Part shown: positions 46,268 through 54,997 of the stretch, piece after piece
Numbering within the stretch: position 1 is the stretch's first letter
Layout: the number at the start of each line of letters is the position of its first letter
From: Planctomycetaceae bacterium
GTDB lineage: Bacteria; Planctomycetota; Planctomycetia; Planctomycetales; Planctomycetaceae
DNA: 64,000 nucleotides
NCBI GenBank assembly: GCA_041398785.1
Contig: JAWKUA010000002.1
Location: 310,001-374,000, forward strand
Reading direction: 5' to 3'
Made by a program: the position numbers and the translations under genes
The notes under the pieces: generated by a model
The model's input: only the letters and a program-made list of their open reading frames with translations
What the model was told of the DNA's origin: nothing
The model's database searches: none

Positions 46268-48373
46268 TCAGCGGTTGCGGTTTGCGAAAGACGTCTTCAA
46301 TTCCTCCAGCGTAACCTTTCCGTCGCCGTTGGCATCGATCGTATCGAAGTTGCCCCGCATGTCGCTTTCGTCTTTGGTGATCGCTCCGTCTTTGTTCGCG
46401 TCAATGCGTTCGAACATGCTGTCGGGGCTGAAGCCGCCACCGCCACCTGGTCCACCACCTGGACCTCCGCCACCGCCTGGTCCGCCACGACCGGGGCCAC
46501 CGGCTCCGGGTCCGCCACCTTCCGCTCTCGGTCCGCCAGGTCCGCCACCGGGAGGTCCTCCGGCGCCCGGGGCCGCCACAGGCCGCTGTCCGGACAGATC
46601 GGGCATCTGCGTACGAGGCCGATTGGCTTCCATTTCGCTGGTCAATCGCTGGGTCAGGTCGTTGATTTCCTTCGAGAAATGCGTGCGGGGATTCATGATG
46701 ACCGATTCCCCTTCAGCAACTCCGTCCAGCACTTCCATGAACTCATCGTTGGCGTCGCCGATGCGGATGTCTCGCCGTTCCGCCTTGCCGTTCACAACCA
46801 CGTAAGCGAAGAACTTGTCAGCGATCGCCAGAACAGCCTGCACCGGGATCTGCAGAACATCTTCTTTGCGATCATCAATGATGATCACCACTTCGGCGTT
46901 CATTCCCGGCTTCAGCTTCTTGACCAGATCCTTGCTGTCGGTGATTTCCACCTCGGCCTGGTATTCCTTCAGGTCCGTGTTCGGCCAGTTACCGGGAGCC
47001 GGAACGGACGAGACCGACTTCAGAATCCCGTGATACTGATCTGCCGGCAGAGCATCGATCCCGATTTCGACAGGCTGACCGATTCTCACGCGGCTGATGC
47101 GCGATTCGTGGATGCGAGCATCAATTTTCATGTTTTCGACGTCGGGCAGGTTGATAACGGCCTGGCGTTCGCGAACAGAAGCACCTTCTTCAATTACGAC
47201 CGGTTCGCCGCGACCACTTTTCTGTGATGCGTAAACAACTTCGCCGGACTGCGGGGCGACCAGTCGGGACGCCTTGATCTGGCGAATTAGCCGGTCCAGC
47301 TTTTCGGTTTCCACTTCCAGCGTCAGCTTGGCGGCGTCATAGTCGGCATTCATCTGAGCCATCGCCGCTTCGCCTTCCAGAATGACTCGCTCCGTTTCCA
47401 GTCGCTTGTCTTTGGAAAGCTGTTCCAGTTCCGCCACGGTTCGCTCTTTGGTGAACACCTTCAGAACATTCAGTTCACCCTGCTTGACGTCCAGAAGGAT
47501 CTGCTTCTGCTGCAGAGCGATTCGCTTCGATTCGACTTCGTTGACGTTCTTGTAGCCGCGGCGAGCCTGGTCGCGGACGTTTTCCAGGTCTTCCCGGGCC
47601 ATCGCGACCTGTTCTTCCAACTGTTTAATATCGCCCAGAATCGTGTTTTCAGCCTGAACATATTCACCGTTGTCGGCGACGTACTTGGTCAGGTCCAGGT
47701 CCGCCAGTTTTTCCGCGAGTTGTGCGGCGGCCAGTAGACCCCGATTGGTTGATTCCTGAATTTCCCGCGCTTTGTCGGCTTTCTGCAGTGCGGCGTCGGC
47801 CGTTGTCACTGCGATTTGCTGCTGCCGTTCTTCGCTGACCAGTGTCGACGAATCCAGTTCACAGACGACGTCACCGGCGAGGTAGTCGCCCTTGCGGACC
47901 TTTCCCCGATCGGCAACCAGCAGTTCCGTGAACGGCCCCATCGTAATGGAGTAGGTCTTTTCCTTTCCGTCCGGGGAACGCACCAGCACCGTCTTTTCGG
48001 ATTCTGAATCGGCATCGACGAATTCGACGACGCCCTCAAATTCGGCAACGACAGGCTCATTCACACGGCTGCCTTCCGGCACGAGTGAGATAATCGTCGT
48101 TGTACCTTCCACGCTGTTGCTCAGCGTTGCATTGCGAAGGCTGTCGACCGTGCCGTTTTCCGTGATCGTGATCCGAAACGGCCCTTTCTCGGCCCGGTGA
48201 ACAATGAACTTCGAGTTCACCTCACCGGAACCGCCGCCGAAGAATCCAACGATCTTCGACCGGGACGAAGGCAGTGCCATTGCCCCGATAACGATGGCAA
48301 CGACGAGCAACACGATGACTTTGACGAGTGTCTGGCCGGAGCGACGGGGCGCAGTGGATGCAGGTCTACGCAT
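46268..48373 (-). CDS. HlyD/MacA-type periplasmic adaptor with glycine-rich linker and EF-hands
   Basis: The start at 48373 (MRRPASTAPRRSGQTLVKV) overlaps the TolC gene by 8 bases, so translation is probably coupled. The 701-residue protein has one N-terminal membrane helix (VIVLLVVAIVIGAMAL), a lipoyl/barrel-sandwich half split by a long coiled coil (about residues 180-360: DADAALQKADKAREIQ region to LEVETEKLDRLIRQIKASR), then the membrane-fusion core (RLVAPQSGEVVYASQKSG; VRIGQPVEIGIDALPADQ; IPVQAVLAIADKFFAYVV). The C-terminal ~130 residues are unusual: a Gly/Pro-rich linker, then two EF-hand loops (DANKDGAITKDE and DANGDGKVTLEE). An adaptor linking the ABC permease to TolC is clear; the calcium-binding tail is not typical of MacA. 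Confidence 0.9.
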   Translation of the reverse strand: MRRPASTAPRRSGQTLVKVIVLLVVAIVIGAMALPSSRSKIVGFFGGGSGEVNSKFIVHRAEKGPFRITITENGTVDSLRNATLSNSVEGTTTIISLVPEGSRVNEPVVAEFEGVVEFVDADSESEKTVLVRSPDGKEKTYSITMGPFTELLVADRGKVRKGDYLAGDVVCELDSSTLVSEERQQQIAVTTADAALQKADKAREIQESTNRGLLAAAQLAEKLADLDLTKYVADNGEYVQAENTILGDIKQLEEQVAMAREDLENVRDQARRGYKNVNEVESKRIALQQKQILLDVKQGELNVLKVFTKERTVAELEQLSKDKRLETERVILEGEAAMAQMNADYDAAKLTLEVETEKLDRLIRQIKASRLVAPQSGEVVYASQKSGRGEPVVIEEGASVRERQAVINLPDVENMKIDARIHESRISRVRIGQPVEIGIDALPADQYHGILKSVSSVPAPGNWPNTDLKEYQAEVEITDSKDLVKKLKPGMNAEVVIIIDDRKEDVLQIPVQAVLAIADKFFAYVVVNGKAERRDIRIGDANDEFMEVLDGVAEGESVIMNPRTHFSKEINDLTQRLTSEMEANRPRTQMPDLSGQRPVAAPGAGGPPGGGPGGPRAEGGGPGAGGPGRGGPGGGGGPGGGPGGGGGFSPDSMFERIDANKDGAITKDESDMRGNFDTIDANGDGKVTLEELKTSFANRNR
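46425..46570 (-). repeat. Gly/Pro-rich low-complexity coding repeat (adaptor linker)
   Basis: About 145 bases of GGN/CCN-type codons encode a Gly-rich, Pro-interrupted linker (GGPGGG-like units) between the adaptor core and the EF-hands. The tandem composition makes it prone to length change. Confidence 0.8.
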
Positions 48374-51317
48374 CAGCGGGTTCCTCGGGTGGTTGAGGGG
48401 CGAGAATCGGCAGATCGTCGGCGGGGTTTGCAGGCCTGGAAGGATCTTCAACGTCATCTACGGGAGGAACATCTTCCACTGCGGGAAGATTTTCATCTGC
48501 CGAAAAGCCGTCCTGATAGAACGGATCCATCCAGACTCCGCGGGGATCGATCTCCATGATACCCATATCCAGAAAGATGTTAAGCCGGTTTGTCTCGTAA
48601 CTGACCCAGTCACTGACAAGTGAGTTCTGTGCCCGCAGAATTGACTGCAACGCGTTCAGGAGGTTAAAGGCACCGCCCTGACCGCCTCCACCGCCGCCGC
48701 CTCCACCGCCGCCGCCACCGACACCGCCGGCAGCACCACCGCCGCCGCCGCCCTGAGCACCCGCGGCTGCTCCGCTGGCCGCGGCAGTCAGCGACGCGTT
48801 GTCATAAAGTCGCGCCGCGTTTCGGACAGTCATGCGATCCGTTCTCAACCGTACACGTGCGACTTCCATAGCTCGGTAGTCGCTGCGAATGTCGTTTTTC
48901 ACCTGGTCTTCGATCGCCATATATGTTCGTCGTGCCCGCTGGTAGGCGACCAGCGACGAAGTGTAGGCGTTGCGTTCATTGATCTGGTCGATCGGTGCCG
49001 TCCACTGCACTCCGGCCCTTAAGCTGGACCTGTTGCCGCGGAAATCGAATGGCTCCTGGCTCAGAAGCGGGTTCTGAGTCGTGGCGTTAAACACGACGTT
49101 CAGGTCGGATTCAAGCTGATTCGCCTGAATTTCCACCACGCGGCGCGCGTCCATGACGGCAGCCCGTGCATTCATCAGGTCGTGACGATTCTCCAGTCCG
49201 ATGCGCACCGCCTCGGCCATCGCCGTTTTCGGATCCGGCGGCTCGGTCTGACCTGGCAGGATGAACTGGTTCAGAGCAATCACTTCGACTCGAAGGTTGA
49301 CCTGGATCACCTGCAGCCCCGTCGACACTGTCAGAAGTTCTTCGCGCAGGCCGAGAACTGCGTTCCGAATCTCGGACGTCAGGTCGGCCAGCGTCCGATT
49401 TTCCGGCGGCTTCTGAGTTCCCAGACGTGTCAGACTGTTCCATCCGGCGGGAAGCTCCGACGTCGAGATCTTGCCGTCGCCGTTCATGTCAAGCTGTTCG
49501 AGGAATTCCTTTTCAGTCACAGGCTCCATGGCGGAAACCAGCAGATCGAGTTGCTCCGAGGCAACCTGGAAGTAGCGTGCGTTCAATTGATACAGCCGAT
49601 AATCCTCGCTGACGTTTCTGATCAGCAGGGTCCGCTCATCCTCCGCGGCGAATGTGCGCTGTCCCGGATTTGTCGCCGACCAGTCCTCTTCCGTCGCCGC
49701 CAGAAGCTGGCGAACCGGAAGGAAGTCAGCAGCAACCTGCTTGATTCCATCCTCTTCCAACTGATCGCGGAGATCCTTCAGGCGATTCACGTAGTCGCGC
49801 AGCAATCCGTAATCGGGAGCGGCCGCTTCGACGGTAATGACGTCATCCTGCGGCGGAATCAGGTTTGCTCCAAAATCCTTCGCCAGTGTGCGGAAATTGT
49901 TTTGCGCCAAGCGCAGGCCGTCATCGATCAGCGTGAACTGATCCAGCAGCTTGCGGTCAAGCGACAGCGTAATATTCGGCGGCAGCCCCACTGTCATCTT
50001 GAAGTTGTCCAGCACGTTGTTCAGGACGACGTAGGCGCTGGCGACGGCGTTCTGCTGGCTGTTTCTCTGATCGATCAGCTGAGCGATCGTCAGACTGACA
50101 ACCTGGGCCTGTTTGGATCGAATAATCTGCTGCGCCGCCGTGTTGAAGTCCACATCTTCGGTCAGTGATTCCAGCCGCTCAGCCTGCTCATCAGTCAGTT
50201 GCCCCGTCCACTTCAGGAATCCGTCACGGAACGACAGGTGATCAGCCAGATCATCGGGAATCTCAAATCCTTCCGGCAGCGCATCCAGCGGTTCGGAGAC
50301 GATACTGGGAACGCGGTTGTCGATCGCCTGCTGGGCTTCGATCTGCTCTTCGATCTGTCGAATGTTGTTCTCGTTGTTGACGATCGTCTGTTGCTGTTGC
50401 AGCAGGTTTAGGTAGGCCGTCGTGATGTTGGTGAACAGGATTTGGCGGAATCGAGCCAGCGTGCGGGCCTGGTACAGAACATTTCGTTCCGCCTGAGTCA
50501 GCGCCGCCAGGACGACTTTCCGCCCGGCCTGAAACAACAGCGGCTGAATCGCGTTGAAGCTCAGAGTAGAAGCGGTGTTGCTGCCGCCGCCGGTGCCGAA
50601 CAGCCACAGCGTGCTGTTTGTGATTTCGACGGCCAACTGGGCTCCGCTGGGAAGCAACTGGCTGATGCCAAAGTTGCTGTTCAGCGTTCCGTTGGTGTTT
50701 GCGGCTCCGAATGTGGAAACGCCCGTGTAGCCGACTCCCGGTTCCCGCCCGGCGCTGTTCAGATAGCGGACGCCGAACTGAAATCGCTCGAACGTCAACT
50801 GCAGCGCTGCCAGATACAGGTCCTCGATCGCCGTTTGGTACTCACGGCTGTGGATGTAGGAAAGTTCCAGCGTGTCCTGCAGCGTGGCATTTTCAATCAC
50901 AACCTGGTCGTGACTGATCTGAGGCTGGCCGTTCGCGGCCATAACTCCGAACGGTTCCAGCCACTGCGGATTTTCAACGCTCAAGGCAGTGCCGAACTTG
51001 TGCCAGCTCTTGTAGCCGCGTTTGCCGTCCACGCAGTGCATGAATTCATGAGCGGCCGGATCGTCCGGCGGCAGCGGCTCACAATCCGGATCGTACGGGT
51101 CGAAGAATCGACTGCGGGAATCCGGGGTGATGTCGATTCGAGGCAACTGCCAGTGCGGGTCGGTCAGCTTTTGAGCGGTCGCCCGGTAGGTATCCTTGTT
51201 GGCCTGCTGTCGCCAGAAGCGTCGCGAACAACCGGTCAGATCTCCCGTCACCATGGCGGCGATCAGCAAATAGACGAGCGGGCGAGACAATCTGCTGCGT
51301 GGCGAGAATCGGGGCAT
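48366..51317 (-). CDS. TolC-family outer membrane efflux lipoprotein with EF-hand-like insert
   Basis: The start at 51317 (MPRFSPRSRLSRPLVYLL) gives a lipoprotein signal (VTGDLTGCSRR). The frame extends upstream but without signal features. The 983-residue protein is about twice the usual TolC size: repeated OEP-like helices (ALTQAERNVLYQARTLARFRQI; AYLNLLQQQQTIVNNENNI; EAVRIGLENRHDLMNARAAVMDA; RRTYMAIEDQVKNDIRSDYRAM) are separated by long inserts. One insert carries an EF-hand-like loop, DMNGDGKISTSE. Near the C-terminus there is an almost pure glycine stretch (GGGGGGAAGGVGGGG and following). It forms the outer membrane channel for the adjacent adaptor-ABC exporter. Confidence 0.88.
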   Translation of the reverse strand: MPRFSPRSRLSRPLVYLLIAAMVTGDLTGCSRRFWRQQANKDTYRATAQKLTDPHWQLPRIDITPDSRSRFFDPYDPDCEPLPPDDPAAHEFMHCVDGKRGYKSWHKFGTALSVENPQWLEPFGVMAANGQPQISHDQVVIENATLQDTLELSYIHSREYQTAIEDLYLAALQLTFERFQFGVRYLNSAGREPGVGYTGVSTFGAANTNGTLNSNFGISQLLPSGAQLAVEITNSTLWLFGTGGGSNTASTLSFNAIQPLLFQAGRKVVLAALTQAERNVLYQARTLARFRQILFTNITTAYLNLLQQQQTIVNNENNIRQIEEQIEAQQAIDNRVPSIVSEPLDALPEGFEIPDDLADHLSFRDGFLKWTGQLTDEQAERLESLTEDVDFNTAAQQIIRSKQAQVVSLTIAQLIDQRNSQQNAVASAYVVLNNVLDNFKMTVGLPPNITLSLDRKLLDQFTLIDDGLRLAQNNFRTLAKDFGANLIPPQDDVITVEAAAPDYGLLRDYVNRLKDLRDQLEEDGIKQVAADFLPVRQLLAATEEDWSATNPGQRTFAAEDERTLLIRNVSEDYRLYQLNARYFQVASEQLDLLVSAMEPVTEKEFLEQLDMNGDGKISTSELPAGWNSLTRLGTQKPPENRTLADLTSEIRNAVLGLREELLTVSTGLQVIQVNLRVEVIALNQFILPGQTEPPDPKTAMAEAVRIGLENRHDLMNARAAVMDARRVVEIQANQLESDLNVVFNATTQNPLLSQEPFDFRGNRSSLRAGVQWTAPIDQINERNAYTSSLVAYQRARRTYMAIEDQVKNDIRSDYRAMEVARVRLRTDRMTVRNAARLYDNASLTAAASGAAAGAQGGGGGGAAGGVGGGGGGGGGGGGGQGGAFNLLNALQSILRAQNSLVSDWVSYETNRLNIFLDMGIMEIDPRGVWMDPFYQDGFSADENLPAVEDVPPVDDVEDPSRPANPADDLPILAPQPPEEPADA
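48676..48765 (-). repeat. Poly-glycine low-complexity segment in TolC gene
   Basis: Bases 48676-48765 are almost entirely GGN/ACC-type codons on the coding strand, encoding runs of Gly with Ala and one Val. The segment lies just before the last OEP helix. Confidence 0.8.
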
Positions 51318-51744
51318 CGTGCGTCTCCGTCGATCCGTTGATCGTTCTTCCTGACCGGACGTGGTAGTGATTGCAGGCAGATCTGTCCGACCTGCGGCTT
51401 TTGCCGGCAAATCGGATCAGTGGAATCGTGTTAATGGAATTGACAGTCTCGATTTCGACGAACGAGCAATCGCTACTCGAAGCAGAACCGCACGGCGCGT
51501 CAGCTTTCACACGGCCGCGACAATCGTTGCGAACCATCCCCTGCAACTGAGACGACCCGCACGTCTGATAGCGCCGGCATAACCCCACCGGCCGGTATTT
51601 TCCGGAAAACCCGAAAGCGGCAGCCGACGTCGAATACAGACCCATCTTGCTCCGCGGACAGCACTTCCGGTAAAACGTCGCGCAGAATCTGCCTGTTTTC
51701 AACGCCCGTCGACGGCGAAGTCGACTGAATGGAGTCTGTGTGGC
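51318..51744. other. Intergenic region between divergent TolC operon and membrane protein
   Basis: About 430 bases hold the start regions of two divergent transcription units. I see no gene, repeat, terminator or reliable promoter consensus here. ORFs seen in it are short and not protein-like. Confidence 0.4.
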
Positions 51745-53001
51745 ATGGAAGCCCTCAAGTTCCGCATCAAAACAGCATTGCCGGCCGGCATCGTTCGGCT
51801 GTTGGAAGGAACGCTGCTGGCTGTTGTGCTGGGGCAGATCCTGGCCGTATGGGTCTCAACCTGCGGAACATCGCCGTCCGCGACCCTGGCCGCTTTTGCC
51901 GCGGCTGGTCTGAGCGGCTTCGCATGCCGCCGCATGACCGGACGACTGCGGGCACCACACCGTTCCCCGGTGCGGACGATCGCGCTTTGCGCAATCGTTT
52001 GCGGACTGTCGTGGGGACTTCCGGATTTGACGGAACGCCTGTTGTCGCTGGGTGCGGCGATTGCGATTCCTGGCGGTGAGTTTTCCGGATATCCGGCATT
52101 TCTCGTTTCGGCAATCGCCGCCGTCGGACTGTTTATCGCCGCCGCCACACTGACGCGTCCGCCGGAAGGTGAGGAGTCGTCTACGGCCTTTCTGCTGGGC
52201 CACGGGATCGGATTCACGGCCGTCATTTCGCATGCCGCCTGGTCGACGCCGATCTCAGCAACGGTTGTCTCCGTCGCCGTTCTTTGCGTGGGAATTCGAC
52301 TGCTCACCGGCGAATCGTCAGCCCGTCAACCGGCGTCAGCGACCGCGCGGCGGATCGGTATGGCCGAAATGGGAGCGATCGGATCAGGACTGCTGCTGGT
52401 CGCTTCATTCCGGCTGCTGACGCTGCTGATGCCGGGTCACGCAAATCTGATGATCGTTGCCGCCGCGGAACTTAGTTGGCTGCTGGCACTGGCATCGCTG
52501 CCGGTGATGCAGCGTCTGGTTCCAACGCGGCTCCGGAGTTCCCTGAGCATCGTCTTGCTGGGCTGCGTTCCTCTGGCATTTCCCTGGTTGCTGAATCTGA
52601 ACTTTCAACTGACGGCGTTAACCGACTCGGTCTGGCGACTGACGCTGGCTCGTTCGGCCCAACTGGCGATCCTGTCGTGGCTGGCCATTTCCGCCGCGAA
52701 CACCGCCGGGACTGCCGTTCTGTCTCCGATGCGCCGAATTCCGTGGATCTGCGGCGGGTGCGTACTGGCTCTGCTGCTGATCAGTGCCGGCGTTTCCAGC
52801 CAGGGACTTCTGGCCGGCGGCCTGGTCGTCGTTGGGATTCCGCTGCTGGCCTGGATTCTGACTTGGAGGAATCTCCCGGCACCATCGACCGTTCACGACG
52901 CAATCGAAACGCTGGCACTGCCACGGCTGCGCGGACGACGGTTCTGCGGCGATTCGCGATGCCCCTCGGCGCCGCCGCGTCCGTTGCGCTCGCGGTACTG
53001 A
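51745..53001 (+). CDS. Polytopic membrane protein, N-terminal part of frameshifted spermidine-synthase-like protein
   Basis: A 418-residue hydrophobic protein with about ten membrane helices (e.g. LLAVVLGQILAVWVSTC, FAAAGLSGFACR, LLALASLPVMQRLV, AQLAILSWLAISAANTAG, GLLAGGLVVVGIPLLAWI). The last ~30 residues (PRLRGRRFCGDSRCPSAPP) do not look like a natural end. Around 52900-52950 the coding signal moves to another frame, where a further helix and a spermidine-synthase-like soluble domain follow. A one-base deletion would restore a single 1063-residue protein, the usual layout of planctomycete membrane-bound spermidine-synthase-like proteins. Whether this is a lesion or two overlapping genes cannot be resolved from sequence. 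The start ATG at 51745 is the first in frame. Confidence 0.7.
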   Translation: MEALKFRIKTALPAGIVRLLEGTLLAVVLGQILAVWVSTCGTSPSATLAAFAAAGLSGFACRRMTGRLRAPHRSPVRTIALCAIVCGLSWGLPDLTERLLSLGAAIAIPGGEFSGYPAFLVSAIAAVGLFIAAATLTRPPEGEESSTAFLLGHGIGFTAVISHAAWSTPISATVVSVAVLCVGIRLLTGESSARQPASATARRIGMAEMGAIGSGLLLVASFRLLTLLMPGHANLMIVAAAELSWLLALASLPVMQRLVPTRLRSSLSIVLLGCVPLAFPWLLNLNFQLTALTDSVWRLTLARSAQLAILSWLAISAANTAGTAVLSPMRRIPWICGGCVLALLLISAGVSSQGLLAGGLVVVGIPLLAWILTWRNLPAPSTVHDAIETLALPRLRGRRFCGDSRCPSAPPRPLRSRY

Positions 53002-54935
53002 CGCCGCTGGATCAGGCTGCTCCAGCGAGGCTTCTGTTCAGCAGCCGATCGTTTCAGGCGCTGCGGCTGGGTATGGATCGTGACCTGATTCCCGCCGCCG
53101 ATTCGGCCCGACTGCTGAGTTCCACTGAAACAACAGCCGGCGTGCTGAGTGTCTGGAGCCTGGCGGGGAACCTGGTGGAACTGCGACGAAACGGACTTCC
53201 CTGCGGCATTGTCAGTACCGATACGCTGACAACGCCGCAGCCCGTTCCAGAAGTCGCCACGGCCGTGCTGGGGCTGACCATCCATCCTTCGCCGGGCAGT
53301 GCCCTGATACTCGGAGACGACGCCGGACTGAATCTGCGAACGTGTTGTGACTTCCCCGTTCACACGATCGTTGCGGTGCGTGAGGACCCCGCCGCCACGG
53401 CCTTTGCCAGCCAATTTGTCTGGCCGGCACTGCCGATCATGCCCGGTCAGGACGATCGCGTCCGGTTCCTGAACGGTCCGGCGGCATTGGCCATGCGACG
53501 ACACAGTGACCAGCGATTTGACGTCGTGATTACCGGCACGGCCAATCCGTTTTCGAAGGCGTCCCAGCCACAATTGACTCAGGATTTCTATCGATCCGTC
53601 GCCGCGCGCCTGACGACGGACGGTGTGCTGAGCCAGAGATTTCAGCAATACGATCTGGGAGCCGAGCCGCTGGTCACGCTGCTCTCAACGGCGTCGACGG
53701 TGTTCTCAAAGGTCGCCGCAATCCAGGTGGCTCCCGGCGAAATTGTCCTGGTGGCGACCAACTCGCAAACACCGCTGCTGGACGCCGGATTCCTGGCACG
53801 ACTTGAAAAAGACCACGTTCGCCGCGAACTGGGACGAAGCGGCTGGGACTGGGCACAACTGGCGGGCCTGCCGATCATCGACGCTCAGGATCCGATTGGA
53901 CTGTTCGATCACGAGACTCCGCGGCCTCCCGTCCGAAGCGGCAGCGGTCAGTTTGTGTTTGGACTCCCGTGGGACGCGGAACGCTGGGGAGACAAAGCCG
54001 GCGAACTCCGAGACATGTTCGCTCCTCATCAGATGCGGATCGCGGAAGCCACACCCGGCGGACCGCAGCACGACGAGTTTCGACGCCGGATCAGTGCTGT
54101 GGCTCAGCAGTCGGAGATCCTTGCGAACTTTCCGGATCAGCCGTGGCCGTACCGGAATTCGCTCAAGATGGAGATGCTCCGCAACCCGCGGCCACCCCGG
54201 GAAATCGTTCGCGACGGCCAGATTCGTCAGGTTCCCGATCCGGCCGACGAATTCCGCAAGAACTATTTCATTGCACTCGGCGAGGCCCTGAGTTCGGTCG
54301 GCCAGAAGCAGGGTGTCACCGAGGCGATGGCTGCCATCAATCGGTTCACGCTGCAATACGAACCGCTGATTTCGCACTTCGCGCACCACGAGCTGGTCAG
54401 GCTGCATGAGCTTGCCAGCCACCCGGCTCCCGATGAGGAACTCGCTCACCGGCTGCACACGGTGTATTTCCACGAACCCGGTGACCATTCCGTCCGGCAC
54501 ATCGCCGCCGCGATTGACTCGCTGCTGCAGGCTCCGGATCAGTCGCTCACTCCGGGACAGCGCTTCGACCATCTGAATGCGATGCTGCAGGAACTCATTC
54601 AGCGATGGCAGACACGGACGCAATACGAACCGAAGTCCGCAGTCGTCGTGCAGAACGACGTCGACAACTGCGTACAGGCCGCCAATCGTGCTCTGGACGA
54701 ACTCGAACACCTGGCGACCGAAGTCGGCGTTTCGCGGACCGAGTTCCTGGCGCGACGCCGATACGTCAACAGCTTTCTGATCTCGCCGCTGCGAAACTAT
54801 CGCGATGAAATCGTGTCGCACCGCATCAAGGCCAGCTACTCCGATCTTGCATCAGATGCCGATGCCGGTGAGACGACTGTTGGTCCCGGCGAGCTGCCTC
54901 TATTGATGAACCCTGCCGACGTGTCAACAAACTGA
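52959..54935 (+). CDS. Spermidine-synthase-like soluble domain, C-terminal part of frameshifted protein
   Basis: The frame is open from further upstream, but there it runs out of phase with the membrane-protein gene; the first plausible ATG is 52959 (MPLGAAASVALAVLTPLDQ, giving 658 residues). The membrane-adjacent helix at its start belongs to the preceding TM domain. The central part has a class I methyltransferase-like fold: SALILGDDAGLNLRTCCDF (Rossmann G-D-D where spermidine synthase has GGGDG), FDVVITGTANPFSKASQPQLTQDFYRSVAARLTTDGV (shown in part: FDVVITGTANPFSK) and VLSQRFQQYDL, matching the aminopropyltransferase layout. The C-terminal ~280 residues are helical and unrecognised. Joined with the upstream ORF this is probably one gene. 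Confidence 0.75.
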   Translation: MPLGAAASVALAVLTPLDQAAPARLLFSSRSFQALRLGMDRDLIPAADSARLLSSTETTAGVLSVWSLAGNLVELRRNGLPCGIVSTDTLTTPQPVPEVATAVLGLTIHPSPGSALILGDDAGLNLRTCCDFPVHTIVAVREDPAATAFASQFVWPALPIMPGQDDRVRFLNGPAALAMRRHSDQRFDVVITGTANPFSKASQPQLTQDFYRSVAARLTTDGVLSQRFQQYDLGAEPLVTLLSTASTVFSKVAAIQVAPGEIVLVATNSQTPLLDAGFLARLEKDHVRRELGRSGWDWAQLAGLPIIDAQDPIGLFDHETPRPPVRSGSGQFVFGLPWDAERWGDKAGELRDMFAPHQMRIAEATPGGPQHDEFRRRISAVAQQSEILANFPDQPWPYRNSLKMEMLRNPRPPREIVRDGQIRQVPDPADEFRKNYFIALGEALSSVGQKQGVTEAMAAINRFTLQYEPLISHFAHHELVRLHELASHPAPDEELAHRLHTVYFHEPGDHSVRHIAAAIDSLLQAPDQSLTPGQRFDHLNAMLQELIQRWQTRTQYEPKSAVVVQNDVDNCVQAANRALDELEHLATEVGVSRTEFLARRRYVNSFLISPLRNYRDEIVSHRIKASYSDLASDADAGETTVGPGELPLLMNPADVSTN

Positions 54936-54997
54936 ACTCACGGCCGACCGGCTGTGAATCGTCCGCCTTCTCGCTCCTGATCCGCCCGCAACAGAGA

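Noticed and set aside
52476..52958. N-terminal ~160 residues of the long frame that ends at 54935
   Set aside because: This part runs out of frame beneath the clear membrane-protein gene and its residues are Arg/Gly/Ser-rich without structure, so it is a shadow frame.
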